From positions 62,001 through 126,000 of the forward strand of contig VWND01000050.1 in assembly GCA_009599575.1 (NCBI GenBank): 64,000 nucleotides of DNA. Reading direction: 5' to 3'. This document shows, piece after piece, positions 1 through 12,629 of this stretch. A program made the translations under genes and the position numbers. The first letter of the stretch is position 1. Every line of letters starts with the position of its first letter. The DNA is from Blumeriella jaapii. Its lineage: Eukaryota; Ascomycota; Leotiomycetes; Helotiales; Drepanopezizaceae. The notes under the pieces were generated by a model. The model was not told the origin of the DNA. It made no database searches and was given only the letters and a program-made list of their open reading frames with translations.

Positions 1-3000
1 ATACGTTGTCAATGTCGATTTCGAGAAGACGGTACCGCTCGTTGACAGCTTTCTTGAACTCTTCTCCAACTTTCAGAGCGTCTTTGACATTGTCGACATT
101 AGCGTTTATCATGACGGAATCTGTATCTCCATAAATGACCTGAAGAGATTTTGATTCTGCGAGGTCCTTGGTGCTGCGAAGAATTTCACGACCCTTGTAA
201 GTGGTGAGTACTGCTAGCGGCCTAGCATAGAATCTCGACTTGGTGTATCCCAAACAACCGTACATAGAATTTGCCGTCAATTTGAGAGCCATTTGCTTGA
301 TATCCCAGGTTGATAGTTGTTCCGCGGTAGCGGTTTTGTCTTTCATCAGTTTTTTTACTTCTCGTCGACGGCTGACAAGCGTAGCGATGAGCTTTGGTAA
401 CACACCAAGATCTTGGTCTTCCGGCACCTCTGGTACTTCCTCTTCATCATTGGACTACGGCCAGAGTCAGTATGAAGCTTTCTATGACTTGTGAGATCGT
501 GATCTTACGAGATTTTGGCGGTCAACCGTGGTAAAACAAATGTTAAACTCCTGGATGATGCTTGGGTACAAGGAATTGAAATCCATGACCAAGACGAACT
601 TATCATAGAGGCCCTTCTCTGGCTCAAAAACAAGGCCTCCTTTGTATTTATCTTTCTTCTTGACATCTCCACTCTCTTCATCGGCGTTCTCCTCCTCAAT
701 TTGTTGCTTGCCTTTAAACGCTGCTTTGTCGGGGCATATATACTTGTTGCGGTGGAATTCGTGAAGCAGAATGTACTCGTTACGTTCGGCACGAGTACCA
801 GTCAAGGTTCTCGCCCACGAGTTTCCAGCGAGGTTGGTGAGCACCTTTGTCAAGGGAAGTAGTTGAACCTTTAGAGCCAAGGCCGCAATGAAGAATGTAT
901 CGGCTTCACAGTGACTAACGTAGTCCATCAAGCCGTCTTTCGTAGCTGCCCAAGTCTTGAGCGCCTGTTCGTTGTCGATATCGCGTCGGATCTCTCCAGG
1001 AAGGTAGATACTACACATCTCAGTCAAAGTCCAGGATGTACATTTGGACATTGCCGATTTTCCGGCATCGTTGGCCAGATCACAAAGAAGTCTGCCTGAG
1101 ATAAGTGCTCTTTCGGCAAAGAAGTTGCCGCCCATCTTTCCCATCGAACTTGGCCACGCAGTGCGTCTCATTCTGCCGATTCGTGACCATTGGGGGGTCT
1201 TCTTCGCTTGTAGTCGACTTAACAAAATGCTGAAGTCTACACCTTCTAGTTGGTGACCGATAAGAACATCAGGGTCAACTACCTGGAGCTGGGCTAGGAA
1301 AAAGCTCAAAACTTCTTGCTCCTGCTTGACCAGCTTCACCATGCCCTTCGCTTTCTTCTTAACCTCTCCCTCAAACCCGATGGGAAAGCTGGTCAAAGCG
1401 GGGCGCATGACTGTGAAGGTACGACATGGGAGCTTATCCGGGGGCGTCGTATCTGTGAGCGAGATATTCTGGTAAATTCGTGCACTGATTGCAAGTATTT
1501 CCTGCTTGTTCTCCTTCACGTTCAGGATGGTCCTGAGAGCTACGCTCATGAGGGTCAGAGGAGGTGCTTCAAGATTGTCGTTCTCGCTTAGGGCTATGAT
1601 TAGATTTGGCTTCGAAACTTGAACCTCCAGTTTGCAATAAGAAGCATTATTCAGGACACCAAATTCTGCGTCTTGGATTTTCAGCCAGCATGGTCCCATG
1701 ATGTTCTTCCACAGCACGAACTGCTCAAACAGTGGTGTATTGGACCCGAAAACGTGTGAGAAAGTAGCCCCGGTGTGGTGTTCGGGTTGTAATTGAGGTT
1801 CTGGATCGAGTCAACCAAACATTGTACTTAGCAAAGCAGAGACAGTACTTACTTGAATAGGGGTAGAGAAGCTTAAGGTATTCTCCTTCCCGAGGTATGT
1901 CAGGAAGCTCGAAGGCGTATTTGCGTGTGCAAGGCTTAATCTTGTGCATGCCTACCCTCATTCTGCCCATCATTTCATCCACCTCCTCGTAAACATCTTT
2001 CATTTCCACCTCTTCCGTAGTATCTCGTCCACTCCGTTGACGGTATTCACGTGGGAGAAAGAATAGCTTTCGCAGAATGTTGTCCACTTTCAAGAAGCAA
2101 CTAACAAAAGAGCCATTCTTCTTGTTTTGAACCTTTCCAAACAAGCACAAACTGCCGTTGACTTCCGTGTAATCAGTCCAAAACATGTGTAAACTGCCGT
2201 CTTCTTCGATCGCATCCGCGTAGTCGAGCTTTCCAAAAGAGGTTGTCTCGCCTTGGCTGCTATTGACAACGTTCAGCCTGTCTGTCACGTTGTTCCACGC
2301 GGAAGCATCAACACGCTGAGGAGGCGCCCTCGTTGGAGAAGAGCTCGCAGGAGACGGGTATGGCTCGGCCTTCTTTATCTTCGGCGGGGGCCGTGTGCCG
2401 GAAATGTTGACTCGAGCAGTTACAATCCCATCAGCCTGGGCAACTTCCATCATGTCTTCTTCTTCGTCATCCTCTGCTTTTACAGCAGTATTCGACTTTC
2501 GTTCCACTGCCTTTGCAACAGGAGATGATGGCATTGGGTCGTCCATGACAGTGTCATCGTCCATACCGTTCATAAATCCATCATTGCCAAATTCTTGCTC
2601 GATAGGCGACGGAGCCGAGTCCCCGACATCAGATATCCTGGCCTTCTTTGATGCGTGTCGTGGCAGCTCGCTGACTCCTGGAGACAAAGCACGGGTTTTA
2701 CGCTTGTCCTGGGCTCTGCGAGACCTCGAAGACTGAGCACTAGGTCGAGGTAAGTTTGTATCAACTTCGCCGAGTAGATCTGCTAGAAAATCGTCGTCTG
2801 CTTTGGTTTTCACAGGCTACTAGAAGTCAGCGGAGCACGTCCAAAGATTCTGCAAAATGCCTCATGCCTTGGCTTTCGGTTGAGCTACAACTGGACCCTT
2901 GGTAAAGTAGTTGCTGATGCCCTTTTCAATCTTCTCCTTTTTAGCCTTGTCTTCTTCCCGCTGTCGTTTTGCTGTATCACATTAGCTTCACTGTGGGCCA

Positions 3001-3320
3001 AACGTAGACCAGGCTATCTTAGTACCTGCTTTCCCGGATTTGCCCTTGACTGGCAAGTCCTCCTCGCTGCCTGAGCCGTAATTCGGCTGCTGATCCCATT
3101 CTTCTCGGCCGTCATCCGCATACCCCTCGCCATTGTCGTCGATCACAAAGTCGTCCTGGTTCAATCGATCACGTACGACCTTCTTGTACCCATCCTCGTC
3201 CACTTCCTCGTACAGGTCCTCTTCTTCTTGGACTTGGTATGTATCCAGACGTTTTTTGCCGGATGCTTTGAGCGCCCGGAGTTCGGCAAACTTCTCTCGA
3301 GCACTGGCTGCTTTCGACAT
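1..3320 (-). CDS. POL1: DNA polymerase alpha catalytic subunit, 3' end beyond window
   Basis: Catalytic subunit of the polymerase alpha-primase complex, which extends RNA primers at nuclear replication origins and on the lagging strand. Exons on the minus strand: 3320-3026, 2971-2868, 2816-1853, 1800-509, 454-<1; all junctions keep frame. The N-terminus carries the acidic p180 N-terminal domain ([12 protein letters not shown]) followed by the [13 protein letters not shown] segment typical of the family. Family-B polymerase motifs are visible: [10 protein letters not shown] and GPCWL, motif [10 protein letters not shown] near residue 860 and motif C YGDTDS near residue 990 (about positions 110-135). 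The C-terminal zinc-binding region lies outside the window. Intron 2 (2867-2817) starts with GC instead of GT; without it TGA and TAG codons break the frame. The start is the Met of [11 protein letters not shown], after which similarity to Pol1 begins. It is divergent from the PPR gene across a 392 bp spacer. Identification is certain; only the GC-AG intron is inferred. Confidence 0.96.
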
Positions 3321-3712
3321 TTTGGAGAAAGGTAATTGATATACCTCTACCGCATTACTTGATAGAAAGTGTGAGGGTGAGAGGAAGAGGGAGTGAGGAG
3401 GAGTGGAATTGTGGATGATGTTGTCGTTGTTGTTGTTGTTGTTGTTGTAGGGAGAGACGAGAAGTGGTCTGTACGGGGTGGGATGATGGGGATGAGGAAG
3501 AAGGACTATACGCGAGATCTCAAGTCGCGGGATAGTCGCGTTCACAACGCGAACCCCTGCCCCGAGCCGGCCACCAATTAATTATGCACTATGCATTATG
3601 CAAGTGTGGCTGCCTTATCCTTCAGGCAAACACAAAAAGTTTTGGATGTTCGACAGCAGGCAAGACATTGGACCCGACAAATGTCCCTTTTCGCAACCTC
3701 AATATTCAAGTC
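3321..3712. promoter_or_regulatory. Divergent POL1 / PPR promoter with ACGCG cluster
   Basis: This 392 bp spacer separates the POL1 start from the PPR-gene start. It contains three ACGCG cores (3510-3514, 3537-3541 on the opposite strand, 3547-3551) within 42 bp. ACGCGT is the MBF (MluI cell-cycle box) site that drives G1/S genes such as POL1 in yeasts; here the sixth base is A, so these are near-matches. A GTT microsatellite (about 3420-3450) lies next to POL1. The regulatory role is inference from motif and context. Confidence 0.4.
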
Positions 3713-6003
3713 ATGTTGACCTGTAGCGGGTGCATGAGGCACTGCTTACACAGCATAATCGGAGACTCTGCCCTGCTTACGACTTCATCGCGACCTCTCC
3801 TGACCTCAAGCCTCAACAGACGGCCCCTGAGGCGAAATCACAGCACTTCCTACGAAAGGAGTCTGGCCGGGAGGGAAAGATACGGCGATTCTACGAAAGC
3901 AACCCCCGCGCAGAGAAGCCCGCCAGAGAAGGAGAAGTCTAGAGGCAGCAGTCGAGGTACATTCGAAAGCCGACATTCAGCACTCGAAAAGAGGCAGGAT
4001 GAGAAGAAACCCGGAGCTTCGGCACGCTTGATACAGAGAAAGCAATGGTTGGACTCAAGGGGTATTCGACCTCCGTCGAAGAAGGAACTCAAACAGAGCA
4101 CATCAGATGCCCGCATACAGCAACATCTCAAGTACTTGAATGATCCTGTGAAGTTGGCACATTTTGTGAACAAAACATTAAATTCGAACGGCGACTTTGA
4201 TTTCGTCAGAGAGCTCGTCCGGGCAGCCAGCAAAAATAGCCTTCATATAGTTAGTTGGAATCATCTGGTTGGTTACCAGATGAGCCAAGGGAAAATGAAT
4301 GCTGCTATATCAACATACAATGAGGTACCTTGCTTCGACTGCGGTTTTCCGGTTCGGTGCTGACATTTGTTTTCCAGATGAAAAAGCGTGCTCAAATACC
4401 CGATGCCTACACCTATACTACAATATTTACAGGCTGCGCTAGCCATAAGGACTCAAAATCCGCTTTGCCTAAGGTCTTGGCCATCTACAACTCGATGTTC
4501 GCTGAGAATGCAAAGGTCAAGCCGAACACGATTCACATGAACTGTGTTCTCAAGATGTGCGCCAAAGCCATGGACATGGACGCTTTGTACGCCGTAGCCG
4601 CCCAGTTCACCGAGAAGGGTCTCAGGTCGCCCAATAACTTGAGCTTCTCGATCATTCTCAACGCTATCCGGTTCCACGCTGCAGGAAGTATGCGCAGTCT
4701 TCTAAGCCCAATGGAGAAGAGGCAAAACCGGCGTGCGGCAATTGCGAACTCCCGGCAAATTTGGATGGACGTGGTTGAGCGGTGGCGAAAGGGAGATATG
4801 TGGATTGACGAGGAGCTCGTGGCATCAATGGGTCGGCTTTTACTGATCGGAGAGGAGCAAGATTGGGACGATGTATTCTCCTTGGTCCAGCAAACTATGA
4901 ATATTCCACGCCAGATCCCAAAACTCGGCTCGCCAGCTCGCCAACGCATGGATCCAGCAAGCCAGGGCAAAATCGATTGCGATACAGAGGCTATCCAGGA
5001 ACAGCAGCCGCCTATCGCCGCCGAAGATGGCGCCGTAACTCCAGCCGCGAGGTTTGAAGATATCACCGTTCCCATCGCCAAAGCAGAAGGGATCGCCATG
5101 TACGCCAAACCCGGGCCCAACACGCTCTCCCTCCTCATGCAAGCCTGTCTCGAACTCGGTCTGAAGGCCCCAGCCGCGAGCTACTGGAGAATCTTCACCA
5201 AATCCCTCCTCATAACCCCTGACTCTGACAACTACCACTCCTACCTGCGTGTCCTCCGCTTGGCACGCGCCAGCAGCGATGTCATTTCCCTGCTCCGTGA
5301 CATGCCCACGCAAGACATGTCCGCCAAGACATTCCGTATAGCGATGCCGAGCTGCAGCCGCGACAAGCGCAACCCCAACGTTTTCTCCAACGCAGGTAAA
5401 GTGCTCGATATAATGCAAATGGCCCTCTCGGAACCCGAAATCCCAGTGTTAATCGAGTACCTCGACTTGGCGATGGTAGCACCCGCTCTCGAGGACGGAG
5501 GCAAGCACAAACCCAGCACCGTCTCCGCCGAGCCGCCCTCCAAGATAGCGCAGGGGAAACAGATCCTGCGGGCTCTTGATAGGCTAAACCCCTCTTTCTT
5601 GAATTTGAAGGCCATGTTGCACTTCGGCGACAAGAATGATACAATGGCGAATGCGCACACGAGATCTATCCTCAAGCTCGAGGTGCTCCGCTTAATTAGA
5701 CGCATGATCGCCGCGTATGATTACTTGATGAACAACGCAATGGTGCCACGAGAAATGTATCTTGATCTCACGAAGCAGCGGAGCAAGCTGGCGGCGTATG
5801 TGACAAGGTCGCAGCGTGAGAGTCAGACGCCTCGGTCTGATGGTTCGCTCTCGAAGAACCTAGCCGAGGATGAAAAGAGACGGAGAACCAGCAAGCCATT
5901 GGGGGCGGAGGAGATAGCAACTGCTAAGAAGCATTTCCACGCTGCGTTGGAAAAGGCAGATCATGAGCGAGTTGGATTGAGAGCCGGCAGGGCCGGTTTT
6001 TGA
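3713..6003 (+). CDS. Pentatricopeptide-repeat protein, probably mitochondrial (CCM1-like)
   Basis: Predicted 745-residue PPR protein. Exons 3713-4324 and 4378-6003, joined by a GTACCT..CAG intron (4325-4377) with CTGAC branch site. The repeats are clearest across the splice: AISTYNE joins MKKRAQIPDAYTYTTIFTGC, followed by KPNTIHMNCVLKMCAKAMD and RSPNNLSFSIILNAIR, the 35-residue helical hairpins that bind RNA. The Met at 3713 is preferred over an in-frame Met at 3584 because it gives a short Arg/Ser-rich, acid-poor N-terminus resembling a mitochondrial presequence. Pezizomycotina homologues are often named Ccm1-like mitochondrial RNA-processing factors; in yeast Ccm1 acts on 15S rRNA and introns. 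I am confident of the PPR class and less sure of the Ccm1 orthology. The C-terminal third is rich in charged residues without recognisable repeats. Confidence 0.85.
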
Positions 6004-6226
6004 GCTCGTCGAAGTACTTCGGCCATTAATGTGAGAGTTTAATTGGAGGTTAAAATTCACATACTCCAATAAGAAAGTCAGACAGAGTGAATGATTTTTT
6101 TTATTTTGATGCTTTAGTAATCATCTTTTTGATGACTATTGATAAACTAAACATACTACGTTTTGTAGTGTGCCCCATGCGCTCTCTCACTCTGTTAAGG
6201 ATAGTCAAGGAATATTCACCAACCCG

Positions 6227-8510
6227 CTATGCATACATTTCGGAATCGTTGGTCCACCGCTCATCGGCTCTATCCTCTCGCTTGGGCGAGAACTTCTCTG
6301 GGCTCGCGCTGCCGACGTGACGGCTTGAGGGCGACACGTTGGATACCACCCCTAAGGTAGATGCTCTGGGCTCAGGCATAATTCCGTAGACTTGAAAGGC
6401 GTCGACCAGGCCAGAGAATTTGGAGAAAGGGAATCCTGGACGTCCCCCGACGGACTCATTCAATCCCACAAGATCCGCCAAGGGCATTCTGCTTGTAATG
6501 TCGTCGTCTGAGGAGCTAGACTCCATCAAATGAAACAAGTCATGCTGGGAAAACTGGCTACCCGTACAGCTCGGAAGCAAAGAATCATCGTCCGTGGAGC
6601 TGTCAAGCTGAACACGCACCATGTGCTCGATATGTTCTTCATGATTGACATCCTCGACATGTTCAATGTCCACCTCTTCGCTACCTCTTCGCTCCTTAGT
6701 AATATCATTTCGTTTCACCCCCGGCTCTTGGATCTGGACGGAGCCCTGTCTAAAGTGGAAGGGCTCTAGCGGTGTCCTGAGAAGAATAGAAGACTGTAGA
6801 ATTGTATCCGTGGTCAGAAGAGACAGGTCATCGCAGCGGAAATTCTTCAACAAATATACCTCGAAGCCTGTCTCACTACTTGAGCCTTTGGTGATTCCAT
6901 CCTTCAACTCCTCCACTGTAGTCAGGGAGTCGTGAAACGGGTTTTCCTGCAACGTAATTAGCATAAGCCAAGATGATCGACTGTATTTGAGGCCTCACAA
7001 GATCAAACTCCTCAATCGAAGAAGCATAATTGGAAGAACACGAGGCCTCGGGAAATAGACATTCTTGGCCACAGTCCTCTTGGTCGCAGTCGGCCTGCTC
7101 TGATCAGCAAACGTAAAGCAGGAAGTTGGAGTGCAAGCGCTCACAATGATTTGGCCTATCCTAATTGTGTTCCAAAGATCATCTTCGTCTTTCTCGAAAT
7201 CCAGGTATGACGGGCCAGGCGTAAAAGAAATGGCCTCGTCGGACGAATAATTATGATTCTTTGAACTGTGGTAGTTTCGCGTCATTCTTGCCACGGTCGC
7301 CTGGACGGCATTTGCGATCATGTCAGTGTTGGCTTTCCAGATATCGTCACGCAGAGTGTGCGAATTCGAATGGTCGCTTAGGTTCAAGCTACGGCCCAAG
7401 ACTTGATCCGGGCAATCAACGGTGCCGTGTAGACTGGTGCTAATTGAATTGGAATTTTGGGCCAGGCGTTGCGGGACGAAGACTTTAGCCTGGTCGGGCG
7501 TTGGCTTCGGGTCGTGAGCGCAGCTACCACTATTGCAGGTATTATCATTTCGACTCAGACTCGGACCCGAACAGAGATCCAGGTCAAGCTGCATAAATTT
7601 CGCAGCCCGTTCAGCGTGTCTTCTCTTGAAGTCAGGGTCAATGTCTGCTGCGAAATCCAAGGTTGGGCTGATCTCTCGAGTGACTATGGTTGGCATGCCG
7701 TTGTGAGCAGCATACCTCACTTGCTCCCACTCTGCAGGGTCCGGTGTATGGGCCCGGATATCATACTTACATCCAGCAAGAAGCTCAGTGATGGTATCCA
7801 TGTTCTCGTTGGTCCTGAGGCGACTGGCCGAGTCATACATGGAAGCTGCAGGCATGGGTGTGCAACTAGAGGATGCGGAAATTAGCCAGTCTGATTTTCA
7901 GAAGACGTTCCCATCTGACGATAGGCCATAGGATGAACCGGACTAACCTCTCACAGGACTTTATGAGCAGTTGGAGGTAGGAATCTGGTGTGTCACGTCG
8001 ACTGTCCCGGCAGGAAAGAAGTGGACGCATCGATTCCGGCATCGACACAATCCTACCCTCTGTCGTGGCAGCAATGAGCTGCTGGTAAGCGTCGTCCGTG
8101 TCTCCCGGCTCATCGGAGCCCGTCACTCCAAGAGGCTCACTCGAAGGCTCGATGGCATGGACTGAGCCAGCTTTGTTGCAAGCATTACGCTCTTGAGTTT
8201 CCGCGAGCTCATCGCTGTTCGGACCGTTGCGTTGGAAAAAGCTTGTTGACAGTCTCTTCCTGATCGACTTTCTTGTGGGACTTGAGTCCGAAGGTTGCTC
8301 GCTCACGGTCGCCTTCCATGTATTCGGAGACCGACGGCCGCGTGGAGAAGTAAACGACTTTCCTAACGTCGCCGCCGCCCTGTCGAAGAATCGCTGCCTT
8401 CGAGATCCCGATGCCGAGTTCTCTTTGCCCGCGGGTTTGTTCTTACGATCGGAGGGGGGTGTCCGCGGAAGAACTTGGCCCCAGCTGGTGAGCGTATCAC
8501 GGAAGGACAT
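6227..8510 (-). CDS. Uncharacterised fungal protein with one-base frameshift
   Basis: I do not recognise this protein. The model is exons 8510-7948, 7865-6999 and 6946-6227, about 716 residues. Intron 1 (7947-7866) is GTTAGT..CTAG and intron 2 (6998-6947) is GTGAGG..GCTAAT..GCAG; both preserve frame. Between them the frame slips at GGGAAA (7050-7055, + strand): upstream reads ..AKNVYFP, downstream ..EASCSSNYASSIEEF, and one added base would join them. The N-terminus (MSFRDTLTSWGQ) is basic and Ser-rich and looks disordered (RKSIRKRLSTSF). The middle holds a more ordered stretch (DTITELLAGCKYDIRAHTPD, WEQVRYAAHNGMP), and the C-terminus is acidic with SSSSDDD. There are no signal peptide, membrane segments or known motifs. 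An in-frame Met further upstream (near 8592) is possible. It converges on the PPR gene with a 223 bp gap. Confidence 0.6.
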
Positions 8511-9464
8511 AGTGATGAGGCTGCCGGGGGCTATCGATTCTGCACCGGAGGTCAGTATCAGTAGCGACCAGTTGTCTACTCGCGGGGTCATGATGACTTG
8601 CCTGTGGTGGTCTGTAGAGGTATCTATCCTAACCAAAACCTTCACGCGTAGGTTGTGAAGTGGCTGAGGATGGGTTTTCGAGAGGAAAGACGGGAGCGAG
8701 GGCTCACGACGAGAGAAATGGAGGTAGAGGTACCACCTCAGGTCGCTCTTTCCTAAGTAGTAGCCAGCCATCGCTCCCGCCCATGTTCGAGCCAACGACC
8801 AAACAAAACACAGTCGCGACTTTCACTTTGCGACCCAGAGATATGGACATCTGCATACCTACTTGGTCAAACGCAATACGTACTCGGCAACAGAGATACA
8901 GGTACCTGTCCATCGAAATCGCGAGGTTGTCTTACCCTAGGGTGAGGTTCAGTACAGTACAGTACAGTATGTACATAGGTGTGTTGCGACTTGTCTTTCC
9001 CGTTTGTACAGTACGTACTTGCTACACAAGAAAACAGGGGAATATATATATAATATATATATATACTTTTTACTTCAACTGCTGATCAAGGCTGTATCTA
9101 AGCATTGCACTACTCATACTTCGATCCCGATTACTTACTAACTTTTATGCTTGGAATTCCGTTGGTAGTAAGTACATCTGTACAGTACAGTACTGTACAC
9201 AACAGACTGACAGGACCAACAGTAGCGCAACGCGGCGAATTAAAATTCCGGCTTGGCTGAGCTTTCCCCTTACGCGCCGACTTTTTCTTGCGCCGGGTTG
9301 ATCGCGTCGATAGATTGATCCGTACCGTACACGAGACACGTCCGTACAATTGGCTCGACTCCTACACCTGCACCGCCAACAGTACAGTCCGCCTCTCAGA
9401 TTACAAGAAAGGGAAAAGGTACTCGCGCAAACCACTAACCGGTCTCTACTAATTCACAGCCATC
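8511..9464. other. Divergent intergenic region with GTACAGTAC motifs
   Basis: No gene is seen. It holds three clusters of the palindromic GTACAGTAC/GTACTGTAC motif (about 8949-8975, 9005-9020, 9175-9203), a TA-dinucleotide tract (9042-9066), and near the RRM gene a probable 5'-UTR intron (GTACTC..CTAAC..ACAG, about 9419-9460) ending five bases before the start codon. Confidence 0.5.
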
Positions 9465-10678
9465 ATGGCGCCCACGAAGCCCGCCGTCGACCTCAACGCG
9501 ATGGTCCAAGCAGGTGCGAGAATACGGCACGAAGATCACCTCCGAATTTGCAGCTGCTGACCATGTAGCAGATCGTGAACGCCGCAAGAATGAGACCCTG
9601 GCCAAGGAGATATTTGGGAAGAACCGCAGAGCAAGTGCGCCCGGGGGCTTGAACAAGCGCAACAACAAGCCTGGAGCAGCTCCCTCCCTGGCAGACAGAA
9701 TCGGCGTGATCGGGGCCTCAGTCGTCAAGGTAGGATCAGTGATGGATCCTCGAAGGCTACCTTTCTGATTGACTACGCGCAGCGAAGTGTGTCGACTGCA
9801 ATAAGACCGCCGAGGCCAGTTGCGAGACCACCGCCAGCTAACCTGAACTCGGAATGGACGCACGACCTCCATGACCTAAACAATCCATCCTTTTCAAGAA
9901 CCTCTCAACTACCTCCTCGTGGTCCGAAAACGGTGCGTACGAACCGCAGCGAGCGGATATACTCTGCGCTCAATGGCGCGGTGTCTTCGCCCTCTCTCAA
10001 CAGCCAGTTCAATATCGTCGGTACCGCGAAGCCTGCTCCGAGCATATCAATTCGTGGACTGGCGGGCCCCTCGCTTGTCGTGATCGAGAATCTTGCAGTT
10101 GGAACTACAACAGCAGATATCGAGAGTGCAATGGTACCGGTCGGGGGAACAGTGCTAAGCTGCCGTATTATATCCGAGAGGCCAAAGGTTGACTCGGAAC
10201 TTGTCTTCGAGACGAAAGACGGTGCTGACAGGGTTGTTGACACCTTCAATAACCAGAACGCAAGTTACCTCACCCCTGCGTACAAATAGATACCTAACAA
10301 GTGCCCCAGGCCGATGGCAACCGACTTCACGTGTATCACAAAACCGGCCCTCTTCCAGCCTACGTGAAACATCTCGTCCAAGGCCACGTACCCCAAAGGC
10401 CCCGAGCAGATGCCAACATAGACAGATCTAGCGACAGACGCTCAGGATATGATGACGATTGGCACACCTCAACAGGACATAGTCGCGAGCGTAGACGAGG
10501 ATACGGTCGAGAGGATGTTACGGATGGATCGTATGGCTTTGATCGCATGGAGACCGATGAGCCTGCAAGTGGAGGCTTGTACAGCGACAACCTCATCTCC
10601 AGCAAGGGCCGAGGATCAGTCTACAACAGAGATCGTGGTGACGATGGCCGCGGAGACCGAAGGCAATCCTACAGATGA
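9465..10678 (+). CDS. RRM-domain RNA-binding protein
   Basis: Predicted 350-residue protein with one RNA-recognition motif. Exons 9465-9513, 9572-9729, 9783-10259 and 10310-10678; all junctions keep frame. The N-terminus (MAPTKPAVDLNAMVQADRER) and the KEIFGKNRRASAPGG block recur in a filamentous-fungal RRM family. The RRM lies at about residues 155-235: RNP2-like SLVVIENLAVGT, then ADIESAMVPVGG, LSCRII and the RNP1-position strand SELVFETKDGA, ending NADGNRLHVYH. The C-terminus is rich in Arg, Gly, Asp and Tyr (GRGSVYNRDRGDDGRGDRR), usual for RNA or protein contacts. The last intron (10260-10309) begins GCAAGT, a GC-AG intron with an otherwise perfect donor; a GT donor would shift the frame. 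Role in mRNA handling is inferred from the domain; no orthologue with known function is claimed. Confidence 0.85.
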
Positions 10679-12629
10679 GCAGTGAGACGAACTAGCGAAT
10701 CACCTTCATGGCTTTCCTGGACGAGTACCTGCTTGGTTCAAGGAAGAGAGTCATTTCCGATATGACTCCCAAAACGTTGCGTCAGGCGTTTGCATATAAA
10801 TTGCCACGTGCCACGTCAAATGGGGGGTGTCTTAAGATGGGTACCGTATGATTTCGCATGAGACCCCGCGCTTATTGCGTGCGAGACTTTTCCACAAAAA
10901 AACACAGGTGTATCACATCCCGTTGCTGTATGGATAGTAAAGCTACAGTACTACAAATATATGAAACCTCCACAGAGAAAAACTGGTGTATCGTACTAAC
11001 GACTCGACATTGCGTGAGGATAGAGCGTGAAAGCAAGCTTCAAGCTTAATTCAATGGTCGTGCGTGTCAAGATCTTAGAAGCGTACATCGTCTTTTGACT
11101 GACAATAGGTCCGAATTCGGTGTGACTCGCTCGTTCCGATTCTCAAAGACGGATTGTTACGCCAATACGATATCATGTCACGCACAGTGTGGCGTGTCCT
11201 GGCGACCGATGGTCACTTTCTCAACCACATGACATTCAACGTACATATGGACTAATCTCTCACCGAATTGAAAATGAACGATATCCCAATCTTCTTCCTC
11301 GCCGGAGTTGCTGAGTGCACAGAAAGAGTGTTACTCCACACCATGCCTCGTTCCCCCTCTCCTGCTCTGTTACCCCTTGAAGGGAACGATGAGAACAGTA
11401 AGTTCAACAGACATCGCTCAATCCATCTTGATTCTGGAGATGGTATTGATGTATAAAGCATGATTAACTTGTTAAGTCGGTCAGTCGAGTTCCTGCGAAG
11501 TCTGCGAGAAGGAAGCGAGACCGAACAAAGCTGTGCAGCGCAGACCAATGCCTCGTATAGACCCAGGGAAAACATAAGTCTATTTGAATATCCAAGCGGA
11601 ACATAACTTTCTTGTCGCAAAGATTGTACAGAGTAAAGGGCATAGATCTCAGAGTGAGAGTTCGAAGAGACCCCGACTCACTCGCACTTGATCGACAAGG
11701 GAGCTTGATTGTTTAAAATCATGTAACGTCGGGAGAGGCCATACCCTGTAAACCAATGCCAAGGTGTGTCAAAGAGAGGAAGTAAGTACAGTCAGTACTG
11801 TAGGTACTGTGCAGTACGACGAGGATATATATAGCTTGTAGGAGCGAGTGGAGAAGGGCAATGACCACTTCCACTTCCACTTGGAGAGCTTAGACTGTGC
11901 GGTCCGGTAACGTGCAAAGTAGGGAGTACAGGAAACATAGAAGGATTTCTGCGCAGCCAACTCGCCGCACTTTATACCTTTTCTTCTGCTCCACTCCTAC
12001 TACACACAGCCGTGCCCAACGCGCGCCCAAGCCCAAGCCAAACTCTACAGCCCAACCCAAGGAGCTCCGAGGCGAGGTCTGTCGCGGTCGCTCGCTCGGG
12101 GTTCAGAGAAGCAAAGGGGGTTTCGAAGAGAGGCGTGCTTGTTGTTGGGGCTGCTCTGTAGGCACGGTTTGTTGCTCCGGCTGCGCAGATACCTCGTAGT
12201 TGTGTTCTGCTGCCATTTGCTGGTGCTTTTGGCTTGGGAGAGGAGTCGAGTCGAGCGAGTCCATCGACTCGCCTTAGCCGGCCGTGAATGACCTGCGCTA
12301 ATGGATTCCAACCTCCAACCTCAACTCATCTCCAAAGTATCGGACTTCAACCCCAAATCTTGCCCGACCCACCATGCCACGTTGACACGCACCTGGATTC
12401 TCACAGGCTCTGTCTGCTCCTCCTGGCAAGAAGTTCTTTTTTTCCTCCTGCGACGCTTCTTGGATCACTGGCCGCCCGCACACTCGCTCATCGCGTCACC
12501 GGTGCGACGCTTTGTGCTCCGCAGGTGAGCTCGGAAGCTTTGCCGACACACAGCGCCTACGTCCTGTCCTGCCGGTCAACTCGCGCACGATAGCTCTGGG
12601 CGCCCTCTCGCCGCGACGTCTGATCCAGC
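10679..12629. other. Intergenic region upstream of YAK1
   Basis: 1.95 kb without a convincing gene. It contains a GTACAGT..AGTACTGTAGGTACTGT cluster (about 11786-11816) and a TATATATA at 11825-11832. The last 600 bp is C/T-rich and may be the long 5' leader of YAK1. Short open frames here lack codon bias and splice signals. Confidence 0.4.

Noticed and set aside
11252..11620. 122-codon open frame on the minus strand
   Set aside because: No recognisable family, biased composition or neighbouring exons; expected by chance in 2 kb of moderate GC.
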